This document shows positions 25,289 to 35,110 of a stretch of DNA of 54,930 bases, in pieces (position 1 is the first letter of the stretch; each line of letters opens with the position of its first letter). The notes beneath the pieces were generated by a model. It was not told the origin of the DNA. It did no database searches and saw only the letters and a list, made by a program, of their open reading frames with translations. This stretch comes from Chachezhania antarctica (GTDB lineage: Bacteria > Pseudomonadota > Alphaproteobacteria > Rhodobacterales > Rhodobacteraceae), in NCBI RefSeq assembly GCF_003646465.1, contig NZ_QZEX01000018.1, positions 1 to 54,930 of the forward strand, in the 5' to 3' direction. A program made the position numbers and the translations under genes.

Positions 25289-26449
25289 ATGCCCGAACAG
25301 ACATCCCCCCGCCTTGCCCTGCCCCGCCTGCAGCCCGCACAGGCGCAGAAACATGTCACCGTGAACGAGGCGCTGGCCCGGCTCGATATCCTCGTGCAGA
25401 TGCAGGTCGAAGGGCTGGACGAGACCACGCCGCCCGCGAGCCCGCCCGAGGGCGCGGCTTACGGCGTGGGCCCGGGTGCCACCGGCGCCTGGGCCGGGCA
25501 GGACGGGGCGCTGGCCGCCTTCGTCTCGGGCGGGTGGATCTTCCTCGATCCCGCCCCCGGCTGGCGGGTCTGGGATGCGGGCGCGGGCGCGCTGAAGATC
25601 TGGGACGGGGCCGCCTGGGTCCTGCCTGAGGCCGCGCGCGACAATCTGGGCGGGATCGGCATCGCCACCACGTCGGACGCGACCAACCGGCTGTCGGTGC
25701 AGGCGCCGGCGGTGCTGCTGTCCCATGATGGCGACGATCACCGGGTGAAGATCAACAAGGCCGCGGCGGGGGATACGGCGGCGCTGATTTACCAGTCGGA
25801 CTGGACCGGCCATGCCGAGATCGGGCTGGCGGGCAGCACCGACCTGACGGTGAAGGTCTCCCAGGACGGGACCGCCTGGACCGATGCGCTGGTGATCGAC
25901 GCCGGCGACGGGACGGTGACGGGCGCGGCCGTGCAAAGCAGTGCCACCGATACGGAAGCGGGCCGGCTGATGACCACCGGCGCCTTCGGGCTGGGGGAGA
26001 CCTCCCTGCCGCCGTTCTTCGGCGATTTCGACGCCACCGACACGCCGTCGGGCTTCTACCGCATGACCGGCGCCACCCTGAACCGGCCCGCGGGCACCAC
26101 CGCCGGGTCGGTGGCGGTGCTGCGCCAGTCGGGCGGGGGCTTTGCCCAGTTCGTGGCCTTCTCCGACGGATCGCGCGCCTCGCGCAGCTACAATGGCAGC
26201 AGCTTCACCGACTGGTCGGTCTCCTACGGGACCGAGAATATCGTGAGCACCGTCAGCCAGTCGGGCGGGGTGCCCACGGGGGGCGTGATCGAACGCGGCA
26301 GCAACGGGAATGGCGACTATGTCCGCTTTGCCGACGGCACCCAGATCTGCACCAACGGCAATGCCGCGATCACCACGGCTCCGGCGGCGTTTTCCGGCAC
26401 GATCACGAAGATCGACGGTAACAAGCTCTGGATCGGGACCTGGTTCTAG
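25289..26449 (+). CDS. DUF2793 protein with tail-fibre-like C-terminus
   Basis: A 386-residue protein. Residues 8-110 match the DUF2793 pattern common in Rhodobacteraceae (LPRLQPAQAQKHVTVNEALA, GATGAWAGQDGALAAF, GWRVWDAGAGALKIWDGAAW). The C-terminal half has Gly/Thr/Ser-rich beta repeats like phage tail fibres and pyocin-knob domains (TGAFGLGETSLPPFFGDFDA, TPSGFYRMTG, SYNGSSFTDW) and ends in LWIGTWF. No signal peptide. AGGAGAA precedes the ATG. Such proteins are found in gene-transfer-agent or prophage contexts, but no other phage gene is near. A surface, carbohydrate-binding role is a guess from context. It stands alone between the sugar transferase gene and a convergent ugd. Confidence 0.7.
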   Translation: MPEQTSPRLALPRLQPAQAQKHVTVNEALARLDILVQMQVEGLDETTPPASPPEGAAYGVGPGATGAWAGQDGALAAFVSGGWIFLDPAPGWRVWDAGAGALKIWDGAAWVLPEAARDNLGGIGIATTSDATNRLSVQAPAVLLSHDGDDHRVKINKAAAGDTAALIYQSDWTGHAEIGLAGSTDLTVKVSQDGTAWTDALVIDAGDGTVTGAAVQSSATDTEAGRLMTTGAFGLGETSLPPFFGDFDATDTPSGFYRMTGATLNRPAGTTAGSVAVLRQSGGGFAQFVAFSDGSRASRSYNGSSFTDWSVSYGTENIVSTVSQSGGVPTGGVIERGSNGNGDYVRFADGTQICTNGNAAITTAPAAFSGTITKIDGNKLWIGTWF

Positions 26450-26470
26450 ACCGCGTTCCAGGCGGCAGGG

Positions 26471-26570
26471 GCCCAAGAGGGGCGCTGCCCCCCGGGATAT
26501 CTGTGGGCGGAAGACGCCCGGGGACCGTCCCGGCTTCTCCGGTCTCCGAATACCTCCGCCGGAGGCGGTC
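26471..26570. repeat. Interspersed GC-rich mosaic repeat, copy 1
   Basis: Between the convergent DUF2793 and ugd genes. It contains GGGGCGCTGCCCC (a GGGGC...GCCCC palindrome) and TCTCCGGTCTCCGAATACCTC followed by CGCCGGAGG. The same two parts, a GGGGC(G/T)CTGCCCC palindrome and a (C/T)CCAAATACTCC-like tract, recur at 31379, 37005, 43935, 45970 and 51661. Such elements are abundant in Rhodobacteraceae intergenic DNA. Confidence 0.7.
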
Positions 26571-26633
26571 CGCGGCCAGCCGCGCTCACCGGCATCCGGA
26601 GAACGCAGGGCGGGGTTTCCCCCGCCGCACCCC

Positions 26634-27800
26634 TCAGTCGGCGCCGAACAGGTCGCGGGTGAAGACCTTGTCCTTCACGTCCGCGATGTCGTCGGTCATC
26701 CGGTTGGCGACGATGACGTCGGCCTCGGCCTTGAAGGCGTCGAGGTCGCGGATGACGCGGGAATTGAAGAACTCGTCGTCCTCCAGCACCGGCTCGTAGA
26801 CCGTCACTTCGATCCCCTTGGCCTTCAGCCGCTTCATGATCCCCTGGATCGAGCTTTGCCGGAAATTGTCCGATCCCGCCTTCATCACCAGCCGGTAGAT
26901 GCCCACCACCTTCGGGCCCCGCATCAGGATCCGATCGGACAGGAAATCCTTCCGCGTGCGGTTGGCATCCACGATGGCGCGGATCAGGTTCTGCGGCACG
27001 TGGTTGTAGTTGGCCAGCAGCTGCTTGGTGTCCTTGGGCAGGCAGTAGCCGCCATAGCCGAAGGAGGGGTTGTTGTAATGCGCCCCGATGCGGGGATCGA
27101 GACACACCCCGTCGATGATCTGGCGCGTGTCCATGCCCGCGGCCATGGCATAGCTGTCGAGTTCGTTGAAGAAGGCCACCCGCATCGCAAGGTAGGTGTT
27201 GGCGAAAAGCTTGATCGCCTCGGCCTCGGCCGGGTCGGTGAAGAGCACCTCCACGTCCTTGTCCACGGCGCCTTCCAGCAGCAGGTCGGCGAAGACCTGT
27301 GCCCGGTCCGACCGTTCGCCCACGATGATGCGGCTGGGATGGAGGTTGTCGTAGAGCGCGCGGCCCTCGCGCAGGAACTCGGGGGAGAAGATGACCTGGT
27401 CGGTCTCCTTCTCGCGGCGGATATGCTGGACATAGCCCACCGGGATCGTCGACTTGATCACGATGGTGGCCCGCGGGTTCACCGCGATCACCTCGTCGAT
27501 CACCGCCTCGACGCTGGACGTGTCGAAATGGTTGGTCTTCGCATCGTAATTGGTGGGGGTGGCGATCACCACGTAATCGGCATCGGCATAGGCCGCGGTG
27601 CCGTCCGTCGTGGCGCTCAGGCGCAGGTCGTGACGGGCCAGGTGGTCTTCCAACTCGGCGTCCACGATCGGGCATTGCCGCCCGTTCACCGCCTGCACCC
27701 GGACATCCGAGATGTCGACGGCGGCCACATCATGGTTCTGCGCCAGCAACACGGCGTTCGACAGCCCGACATAGCCCAGGCCCGCAACGGCGATCTTCAT
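26634..27800 (-). CDS. ugd: UDP-glucose 6-dehydrogenase
   Basis: A 388-residue enzyme, exactly the length of enterobacterial Ugd, which it resembles closely: [18 protein letters not shown] (residues 5-22, NAD-binding), [88 protein letters not shown] with the catalytic Cys, and [20 protein letters not shown]. It oxidises UDP-glucose to UDP-glucuronate. The UDP-GlcA can be incorporated directly or converted to UDP-GalA by the epimerase at 50584. The closeness to gammaproteobacterial Ugd rather than the longer alphaproteobacterial type may indicate horizontal origin. It is followed (85 bp upstream on the minus strand) by the CapD-type gene. Confidence 0.95.
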   Translation of the reverse strand: MKIAVAGLGYVGLSNAVLLAQNHDVAAVDISDVRVQAVNGRQCPIVDAELEDHLARHDLRLSATTDGTAAYADADYVVIATPTNYDAKTNHFDTSSVEAVIDEVIAVNPRATIVIKSTIPVGYVQHIRREKETDQVIFSPEFLREGRALYDNLHPSRIIVGERSDRAQVFADLLLEGAVDKDVEVLFTDPAEAEAIKLFANTYLAMRVAFFNELDSYAMAAGMDTRQIIDGVCLDPRIGAHYNNPSFGYGGYCLPKDTKQLLANYNHVPQNLIRAIVDANRTRKDFLSDRILMRGPKVVGIYRLVMKAGSDNFRQSSIQGIMKRLKAKGIEVTVYEPVLEDDEFFNSRVIRDLDAFKAEADVIVANRMTDDIADVKDKVFTRDLFGAD

Positions 27801-27885
27801 GTCATTCCCTCATCACAGCCCGCAGCGCCCCTTCCCTACCGGGACCGCGCGGCAGGCGCCAGCGCGAGGTGGGATCACGATGGGA

Positions 27886-29799
27886 TCACGAGCTCTTGCG
27901 GTCCGCTTCGGGGGGCACGTAGCCTTCGACCCAGCGCAGGATCACGCCGCGCGCGGCCTGCGCATCGCCCGCGGCCAGCGCCTGGCGCAGCGCGCGCAGC
28001 ATCGCCGCGACCTCGATCTCCGACAGGTACTCCTCGCGCGCGCAGAAGATCTTGGGATAGCGCGTGCCGATCAGGTCGTCGGTGAGCGTCAGTTCTTCCT
28101 GCAGCTTCTCGCCCGGGCGGAGGCCCGTGATCTCGATATCGATGTCGCCGTCCGGGTTGGCCGCGTCGCGCACGGTATAGCCCGCGCTTTCGATCACCTG
28201 CCGCGCCAGGTGCAGGATCGAGACGGGTTCCCCCATGTCCAGGATGAAGACCTCGCCGCCCTTGGCCTCGGCGCCCGCCTTCAGCACAAGCTGCACCGCC
28301 TCGCGGGTGGTCATGAAGAAGCGGCTCACCTCCGGGTCGGTCACCGTCACCGGGCCCCCGCGGCTGATCTGGTCCTGGAACAGCGGCACGACGGACCCGG
28401 ACGAACCCAGCACGTTGCCGAAGCGCACCATGGCAAAGACCGTGGCCGCCCCCGTCTGCCGGCCGGTCCGGGTGGCCAGGTCCTGCACCACCAGTTCCGC
28501 CAGCCGTTTCGACGCGCCCATCACGTTCGCGGGCCGCACCGCCTTGTCCGACGACACGAGGATGAAGCGTTCGACGCCCGCCTGCTGCGCGGCCTGCGCC
28601 AGCGTCTGGGTGCCGAAGACATTGTTGGCGAGGCCGGGCAGCGGGTTGGCCTCCACCAGCGGCACGTGCTTGTAGGCGGCCGCATGCAGGATGACCTGCA
28701 CGCCGAAATCGGCCAGCACGCCGCGCACCTGCCGCGGATCGGTGATCGAGCCCAGGATCGGCACGATCTCGATATCCATGCCCTCGGTCAGGCTCAGCAA
28801 TTCCTGGTGCACGGTATAGAGCGCCAGTTCCGACAGTTCGTAGAGCACCACGCGCTTCGGCCGGCAGGTCAGCACCTGGCGGCAAAGTTCGGATCCGATC
28901 GAGCCGCCCGCGCCCGAAACGAGGATCGAGCGGCCGGCATAAAGCTGCGCCGCCCGGCCCAGTTCGCCCGCGCGCGACGCCCGGCCCAAAAAGCTCTGCG
29001 GGGCGACGGGGGCCAGCTTGTCGACAAGCGCCTCCTCCCCGATCAGCTGCGCGAAGGAGGGCAGCGTCTGCACCTCCAGCCCCATCATCTGCACCCGGCG
29101 CGCGATCTGCGCCTGTTTCGGCGGGCTGACGGACGGCATGGCCAGCAGCACCCGGTTGATGGCGCGGGTCTTCACGATCTCGGCGATCTTGCCGGGCGCC
29201 AGCACCGGCAGGCCCACCAGCATCATCCCCTGGAGCGACGAGTTGTCGTCGACGAAGGCCACCGGGTCGATGGTCTCGTGGCTTTTCAGCGCCAGCGCCA
29301 GCTGCGCGCCGGTGGCGCCGGCGCCGTAGATCAGCACCCGGCAGCGGGGCCCGGCGCTCTGGTAGATGGCGATGGTGATGTAGAGCATCGCGGCCCGCGC
29401 GGCGACCAGCGCCAGGAAATAGGAAATGCCGAAGATCACATGGGTGCCCGGCGGCAGGCCCAGCTTGGCCAGCCCGGTCAGCACCGCAAGGCTGCCCGCG
29501 ACGGCCAGCGCGTAGATGCCCGTGAGGCCCACGGCATGGCGTTCGTAGGCATTCAGCTGGATCAGCGGCAGCCCCAGCCAGATCGACAGCCCCGCGGCGG
29601 CCAGCATCAGGTAGGGCAGCACCGGCCCCGTGTGCCACAGCGTGGCCATGGCCGGTTGCGGCAGGGCCTGGATGGCATAGGTGAACAGCAGGGTTGCGGG
29701 CAGCAGCAGCAGGTCGAGCGCCAGGAAGACGGAGCTTTTTTGCCTGCGGGTCAGCCCACTGATCAGGTTCAGCATCGACTGCCCCATCCGCGCGACCAT
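27886..29799 (-). CDS. Membrane nucleotide-sugar 4,6-dehydratase (CapD/WbpM/FlaA1 family)
   Basis: A 637-residue protein beginning at ATG 29799, which has AAGGA seven bases upstream; the longer in-frame start at 29991 lacks one. Four hydrophobic helices (about 20-150), then a CoA-binding-like Rossmann domain (RVLIYGAGATGAQLALAL) and the SDR dehydratase domain with SILVSGAGGSIGSELCRQVL (about 290-310), HAAAYKHVPLVE, LVSSDKAVRPANVMGASKR, RFGNVLGSSGSVVPLF and GLRPGEKLQEEL. These are the marks of the WbpM/PglF group, which makes UDP-4-keto-6-deoxy-GlcNAc, precursor of QuiNAc, FucNAc or bacillosamine. It most likely supplies the first sugar loaded by the sugar-phosphate transferase at 24568. Confidence 0.92.
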   Translation of the reverse strand: MVARMGQSMLNLISGLTRRQKSSVFLALDLLLLPATLLFTYAIQALPQPAMATLWHTGPVLPYLMLAAAGLSIWLGLPLIQLNAYERHAVGLTGIYALAVAGSLAVLTGLAKLGLPPGTHVIFGISYFLALVAARAAMLYITIAIYQSAGPRCRVLIYGAGATGAQLALALKSHETIDPVAFVDDNSSLQGMMLVGLPVLAPGKIAEIVKTRAINRVLLAMPSVSPPKQAQIARRVQMMGLEVQTLPSFAQLIGEEALVDKLAPVAPQSFLGRASRAGELGRAAQLYAGRSILVSGAGGSIGSELCRQVLTCRPKRVVLYELSELALYTVHQELLSLTEGMDIEIVPILGSITDPRQVRGVLADFGVQVILHAAAYKHVPLVEANPLPGLANNVFGTQTLAQAAQQAGVERFILVSSDKAVRPANVMGASKRLAELVVQDLATRTGRQTGAATVFAMVRFGNVLGSSGSVVPLFQDQISRGGPVTVTDPEVSRFFMTTREAVQLVLKAGAEAKGGEVFILDMGEPVSILHLARQVIESAGYTVRDAANPDGDIDIEITGLRPGEKLQEELTLTDDLIGTRYPKIFCAREEYLSEIEVAAMLRALRQALAAGDAQAARGVILRWVEGYVPPEADRKSS

Positions 29800-30128
29800 T
29801 CCCGGTTCCTTCCGCAGTCCAGTTCCCGGCGCATCATCCGGAGCATTCCGTTCACCGCCGGTGGTGGCGGTCCGCCTGTCATTTCCAACAGCGTCCCCCT
29901 CGCCTTCCGGGCGGCCGGCCAGCGCGTGGCCGGAGGCAAATCGCACAACCCGGCCGGTTTTTGCGTAGCAGGATTTTTGTCGATACGTCAAACATCTCGG
30001 CGGTCAAAGGCGCTGAAACGGGGGTTTTTCCGCGCATGACCCCGTTGCATACCGGTTCCATGTCCCGGACAGGGACGCAGGGTGGCGGGCCCTCAGGGCC
30101 GGACGCGCCGGTCCGGCGGCCCCCGGCC
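29800..30128. other. Intergenic region between glf and the CapD-type gene
   Basis: These 329 bp are non-coding. Near the glf end, CCGGAC and GTCCGG pair as a small stem, without a T-run. In the middle, on the minus strand, TTTGACG is followed by an A-rich tract (about 29965-29995), a possible promoter for the CapD-type gene although the -10 element (CTACGC at 17 bp) is poor. The AAGGA ribosome site for that gene ends the region. No small gene seen. Confidence 0.4.
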
Positions 30129-31349
<1,221 letters not shown>

Positions 31350-31378
31350 TTAAAGGCAAATCCGGGCCGGGCATCAAT

Positions 31379-31530
31379 GGGGGCTCTGCCCCCGCCCGCG
31401 CCTGCGGCGCGGACTCCCCCGGAGTATTTTTGAAAAGAAGAAACAGGGGACGTCCCCGGCGTCTTTGGTCGTCAAATATTTCGGGGGTGGGGGGGGTGCG
31501 GGGGCAGAGCCCCCACGCGACGGTGGCGGC
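31379..31530. repeat. Interspersed GC-rich mosaic repeat, copy 2
   Basis: It starts with GGGGCTCTGCCCCCGCCCGC, then CTCCCCCGGAGTATTTTTG, AAAAGAAGAAAC, an inverted partner GTCTTTGGTCGTCAAATATTTC, and closes with GGGGGCAGAGCCCCC. It fills the glf-rmlA gap. The parts match copies at 43935 (near-identical first 45 bases) and 51661. The self-complementary arms could fold into a long hairpin in the transcript. Confidence 0.75.
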
Positions 31531-31542
31531 GTTCGCGCCGGC

Positions 31543-32427
31543 CTAGCCCTTGCCTTCCTCGACCACCGCTTTCAGGTAGCGGCCGTACTCCGTCTTCCCG
31601 AAACGCTCGGCGTGTTCCAGCATCAGCGCGTCGTCGATCCAACCCCTGCGATAGGCGATTTCTTCCGGACAGCTGATCTGCAGCCCCTGCCGTTCGGACA
31701 TGGTACGCACGAAATTGCCCGCGTCCAGAAGGCTGGCATGGGTTCCCGTATCGAGCCAGGCATAGCCGCGCCCCATCGTCTGGACCGACAGGCGCCCCTC
31801 GTCGAGATAGGTCTGCAGCAGCGACACGATCTCCAGCTCGCCCCGGTCCGACGGCGTGATGGCGCGGGCGCGCTCGGGCGCTTCGCCATCGAGGAAATAA
31901 AGCCCTGTCACCGCGAAGTTCGAGGGCGGGACGGCGGGTTTTTCCACGATCTCGCGGGCCATGCCACCTTCGTCGAAATCCACCACGCCATAGCGTTCGG
32001 GATCGCCCACATGGTAGCCGAAGACCGTCCCCCCGGTCTCCTGCGCGTCCGCCGCGGCCAGCATCTCGGGCAGGCCGTGGCCGAAGAAGATGTTGTCGCC
32101 CAGCACCATGGCCGATGGCGCGCCGGCCAGGAAATCCTCGGCCAGCAGGTAGGCCTGCGCCAGCCCGTCGGGCGAGGGCTGGACGATGTAGGTCAGGTCC
32201 ATCCCCCACTGGCTGCCGTCGCCCAGCAGCTTCCGGAACTGGTCCTGGTCGTGGGGCGTGGTGATCAGCGCCACCTCGCGGATGCCCGCCAGCATCAGGA
32301 CCGACAGCGGGTAGTAGATCATCGGCTTGTCATAGACCGGCATGAGCTGCTTCGAGACACCGAGCGTCAGCGGATAGAGCCGCGTGCCCGAGCCCCCGGC
32401 CAGGATGATGCCTTTGCGTTGGGTCAT
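31543..32427 (-). CDS. rmlA: Glucose-1-phosphate thymidylyltransferase
   Basis: A 294-residue enzyme, standard RmlA length, with GGSGTRLYPLTLGVSKQLMP (residues 12-31), KPMIYYPLSVLM, YIVQPSPDGLAQAYLLAE, LGDNIFFGHGL, VVDFDEGGMAREIVEKP, AVTGLYFLDGEA and GYAWLDTGTHASLLDAGNF. It makes dTDP-glucose, the first step to dTDP-L-rhamnose. Its start overlaps the rmlD stop by four bases, and it is the last gene of the leftward rmlC-rmlB-rmlD-rmlA operon. A complete rhamnose operon is the diagnostic trait of the RepA-I 'biofilm plasmids' of roseobacters. Confidence 0.96.
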   Translation of the reverse strand: MTQRKGIILAGGSGTRLYPLTLGVSKQLMPVYDKPMIYYPLSVLMLAGIREVALITTPHDQDQFRKLLGDGSQWGMDLTYIVQPSPDGLAQAYLLAEDFLAGAPSAMVLGDNIFFGHGLPEMLAAADAQETGGTVFGYHVGDPERYGVVDFDEGGMAREIVEKPAVPPSNFAVTGLYFLDGEAPERARAITPSDRGELEIVSLLQTYLDEGRLSVQTMGRGYAWLDTGTHASLLDAGNFVRTMSERQGLQISCPEEIAYRRGWIDDALMLEHAERFGKTEYGRYLKAVVEEGKG

Positions 32428-33275
32428 GAGAGCGCTCCCAGCTCTGTCAGGACATGGGTCAGGTCGCGGTGCCAGTCGGGGCGGGCGATCCCCAGCCGGG
32501 CAAGCCGGGTGCAGTCCAGCCGCGAATTGGCCGGGCGCTGCGCCGGGGTAGGATAATCACGCGTGGGGATGTCGGCCACGTCGACCGCCGCGCCCGTCAG
32601 CGCGAAGATCGCGCGGGCGAAATCCGCCCAGCTGACATCCGGGCTGCCCGCGAAATGGTAGGTGCCGGTCAGGGACGGGTCCTCCGCCAGCCTTGCCGCT
32701 GCCGCAAGGCAGGCGTCCGCGATGGGGCCCGCGGCGGTGGGGCCGCCGATCTGGTCCGACACCACGGTCAGCCGGTCGCGGGTTTCGGCCAAGCGCAGCA
32801 TCGTCTTCACGAAGTTCCCGCCATGGGCTGAGAACACCCATGACGTCCGCAGGATCGCATATGCCCCCCCTGCCCCGGCAATCGCCTGTTCACCGGCCAG
32901 CTTGGACCGGCCATAGGCGCTGAGCGGGGCCGTGGGATCGTCCGGGGCGAAAGGCACGGTGCCCTGCCCGTCGAAGACATAATCGGTGGAGATCTGGACG
33001 AAGGGAATGCCAAGGGCGGCGCAGGCCCGGGCCATGGCGCCGGGGCTGTCGCCGTTGATCACGGTGGCGGCGGCCTCATCTTCTTCGGCCTTGTCGACAG
33101 CGGTATAGGCGGCGGCGTTGATCACGGCCGTGGGCCCGGCCGTCCGGATCGCGGCGGCGCAGGCGGCGGGGTCGGACAGGTCGGCCTCCGCCCGGCCAAG
33201 GAAGGTCGCCTCGGGCGCGCGGCGTTGCAGTTCCTGCGCGACCTGGCCCGTCTTGCCGAAGACCAGCAGCGTCAT
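32424..33275 (-). CDS. rmlD: dTDP-4-dehydrorhamnose reductase
   Basis: A 283-residue SDR enzyme that reduces dTDP-4-keto-rhamnose to dTDP-L-rhamnose with NAD(P)H. Motifs: [18 protein letters not shown] (residues 3-20), [36 protein letters not shown] (Tyr/Lys pair), [12 protein letters not shown] and [16 protein letters not shown]. The ATG at 33275 overlaps the rmlB stop (ATGA), and the stop overlaps the rmlA start. An in-frame ATG at 33329 would add residues encoded inside rmlB. Confidence 0.96.
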   Translation of the reverse strand: MTLLVFGKTGQVAQELQRRAPEATFLGRAEADLSDPAACAAAIRTAGPTAVINAAAYTAVDKAEEDEAAATVINGDSPGAMARACAALGIPFVQISTDYVFDGQGTVPFAPDDPTAPLSAYGRSKLAGEQAIAGAGGAYAILRTSWVFSAHGGNFVKTMLRLAETRDRLTVVSDQIGGPTAAGPIADACLAAAARLAEDPSLTGTYHFAGSPDVSWADFARAIFALTGAAVDVADIPTRDYPTPAQRPANSRLDCTRLARLGIARPDWHRDLTHVLTELGALS

Positions 33276-34321
33276 GATCCCGTCCCCAGCCGCTGGCCCA
33301 CGCCGGCGCGGTCCTGGAGCGCGCGCCACCAGGCTTCGTTCTCAAGATACCATGTCACGGTCTGGGCCAGACCTTCGTCCAGCGTCACCGACGGCTCCCA
33401 GCCCAGTTCGTCGCGGATGCGGGTGGCGTCGATGGCATAGCGCCTGTCATGGCCCGGGCGGTCGGTGACGAAGGTGATCTGGTCGGCGTAGGAGCCGCTC
33501 TCCTTCGGGCGCTGCGCATCCAGCGCCGCACACAAAGCCTGCACCAGTTCGAGGTTCGTGCGTTCCGCGTTGCCGCCGATATTGTAGGACCGGCCCACCT
33601 GACCTTCCGCCACCACCAGCAGCAGCGCCGTGGCGTGGTCCTCGACGAACAGCCAGTCGCGGATGTTCGACCCGTCGCCGTAGATCGGCAGGGGCTTGCC
33701 CGCCAGCGCATTGAGGATCACCACCGGGATCAGCTTTTCGGGGAAGTGGAAGGGGCCGTAATTGTTGGAACAGTTGGTCAGCACCACCGGCAGCCCGTAG
33801 GTCTCGTGCCACGCGCGGACGAGGTGATCAGCCGAAGCTTTCGACGCCGAATAGGGCGAGCGGGGATCGTAGGCGGTGGTTTCCGTGAACTTCACCTCCG
33901 GGTCGGGGGGGAGCGATCCGAAGACCTCGTCGGTCGAGATATGGTGGAAGCGGAACGTATCAGACCGGCCCTGCCGCACCCAGTGGGCGCGGGCGGCCTC
34001 CAGCATCTGGTAGGTGCCGGTGACATTCGTCTCGATGAAATCCCCCGGCCCGTCGATCGACCGGTCGACATGGCTTTCCGCGGCCAGGTGCATCACCGCA
34101 TCGGGCTGATGCGCCTCGAAAATCCGGTCGAGCGCGGCGCGGTCGCGGATATCGGCCTGTTCGAACGCATAGGCCGGGGCGTCCGCGACCGAGGCCACGT
34201 TGTCCAGGCACGCCGCATAGGTCAGCGCGTCGAGGTTCACCACCGAATGCCCGGCGGCAATCGCCTGCCGCACCACGGCAGAGCCGATGAAGCCCGCGCC
34301 CCCTGTGACCAGAAGCTTCAC
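33272..34321 (-). CDS. rmlB: dTDP-glucose 4,6-dehydratase
   Basis: A 349-residue enzyme starting at GTG 34321, whose GTGA overlaps the rmlC stop; GGGAG lies eight bases before. Motifs: [61 protein letters not shown] (catalytic Thr-Asp-Glu), [51 protein letters not shown] and YNIGG. It turns dTDP-glucose into dTDP-4-keto-6-deoxyglucose. A search that insists on ATG would miss the true start and read through into upstream sequence. Confidence 0.96.
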   Translation of the reverse strand: MKLLVTGGAGFIGSAVVRQAIAAGHSVVNLDALTYAACLDNVASVADAPAYAFEQADIRDRAALDRIFEAHQPDAVMHLAAESHVDRSIDGPGDFIETNVTGTYQMLEAARAHWVRQGRSDTFRFHHISTDEVFGSLPPDPEVKFTETTAYDPRSPYSASKASADHLVRAWHETYGLPVVLTNCSNNYGPFHFPEKLIPVVILNALAGKPLPIYGDGSNIRDWLFVEDHATALLLVVAEGQVGRSYNIGGNAERTNLELVQALCAALDAQRPKESGSYADQITFVTDRPGHDRRYAIDATRIRDELGWEPSVTLDEGLAQTVTWYLENEAWWRALQDRAGVGQRLGTGS

Positions 34322-34899
34322 GCCGTGGGCTCCCATGTGAAGGGGCTGTCGAACTCCTTCAGGAACGGCGCGGCCTCGTCCTTGGCCGACAGGACCGCAT
34401 CGCCGACATCGGGCCCCAGATCGGGCCACGCGATGCCGATATCGGGATCGTTCCAGCGCACCGCGCCGTCGCACTCGGGCGCGTAGAAATCGGTGCACTT
34501 GTAGATGATCTCGCTGTCGGGTTCGAGCGTCATGAACCCGTGCAGGAACCCGGCGGGCACCAGCAATTGCTTGCCGTTCTCGAAGCTCAGCTCCACCCCG
34601 TGCCACTGGCCCCAGGTCGGGCTGCCCTTCCGCACATCGACGGCCACGTCGAAGATCCGGCCCTTCCCGCAGCGCACCAGCTTGTCCTGCGCATGGGGGG
34701 GCGCCTGGAAATGCAGGCCCCGCACGGTGCCCGGCGTGGACGACAGGGAATGGTTGTCCTGCACGAAGACCATGTCGATCCCGTGATCGGCAAAGCCTTT
34801 CGCATTGTAGCTTTCGCTGAAGAAGCCGCGGGCATCGCCGAACCGTTTCGGGACGATCTCCCAGACGCCTTTCAGCGGGGTCGCGGTGAAATCGGCCAT
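34318..34899 (-). CDS. rmlC: dTDP-4-dehydrorhamnose 3,5-epimerase
   Basis: A 193-residue cupin enzyme. Features: [40 protein letters not shown] (catalytic His in RGLHFQ), [59 protein letters not shown] and IAWP. AAGGAGC just before the ATG at 34899 marks the start. It is the first gene of the rml operon, transcribed away from the galactofuranosyltransferase gene, so the 211-bp gap to 35111 holds promoters for both directions. Confidence 0.96.
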   Translation of the reverse strand: MADFTATPLKGVWEIVPKRFGDARGFFSESYNAKGFADHGIDMVFVQDNHSLSSTPGTVRGLHFQAPPHAQDKLVRCGKGRIFDVAVDVRKGSPTWGQWHGVELSFENGKQLLVPAGFLHGFMTLEPDSEIIYKCTDFYAPECDGAVRWNDPDIGIAWPDLGPDVGDAVLSAKDEAAPFLKEFDSPFTWEPTA

Positions 34900-35110
34900 C
34901 GGCGCTCCTTGATCGCGGTCGGGCCTCATCCGGTCGGAGGCCCGATCGGGGCTCGTTATGAGGGACCCACCCCCCGGATGTCCATACCGAAGGCGGGCGG
35001 CCACAGCCCTGCCCCTTCGGCCCCTCCGTCGTGCCCGCATCGCTTGACAGTGCCCGGGCCGCCTGCAAGGTCAGGCTCCATCCGAAACGGCCTTTCCCGG
35101 AGCGCCCTTG
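34900..35110. promoter_or_regulatory. Divergent promoter region of rmlCBDA and glfT2-like gene
   Basis: A perfect -35 hexamer TTGACA sits at 35044-35049 on the plus strand, 62 bases before the galactofuranosyltransferase start, but no good -10 follows at 16-18 bp (AAGGTC at 17). GGAG at 35099-35102 is the ribosome site for that gene. AAGGAGC at the other edge serves rmlC. The shared region suggests joint control of rhamnose and galactofuranose steps. Confidence 0.35.
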
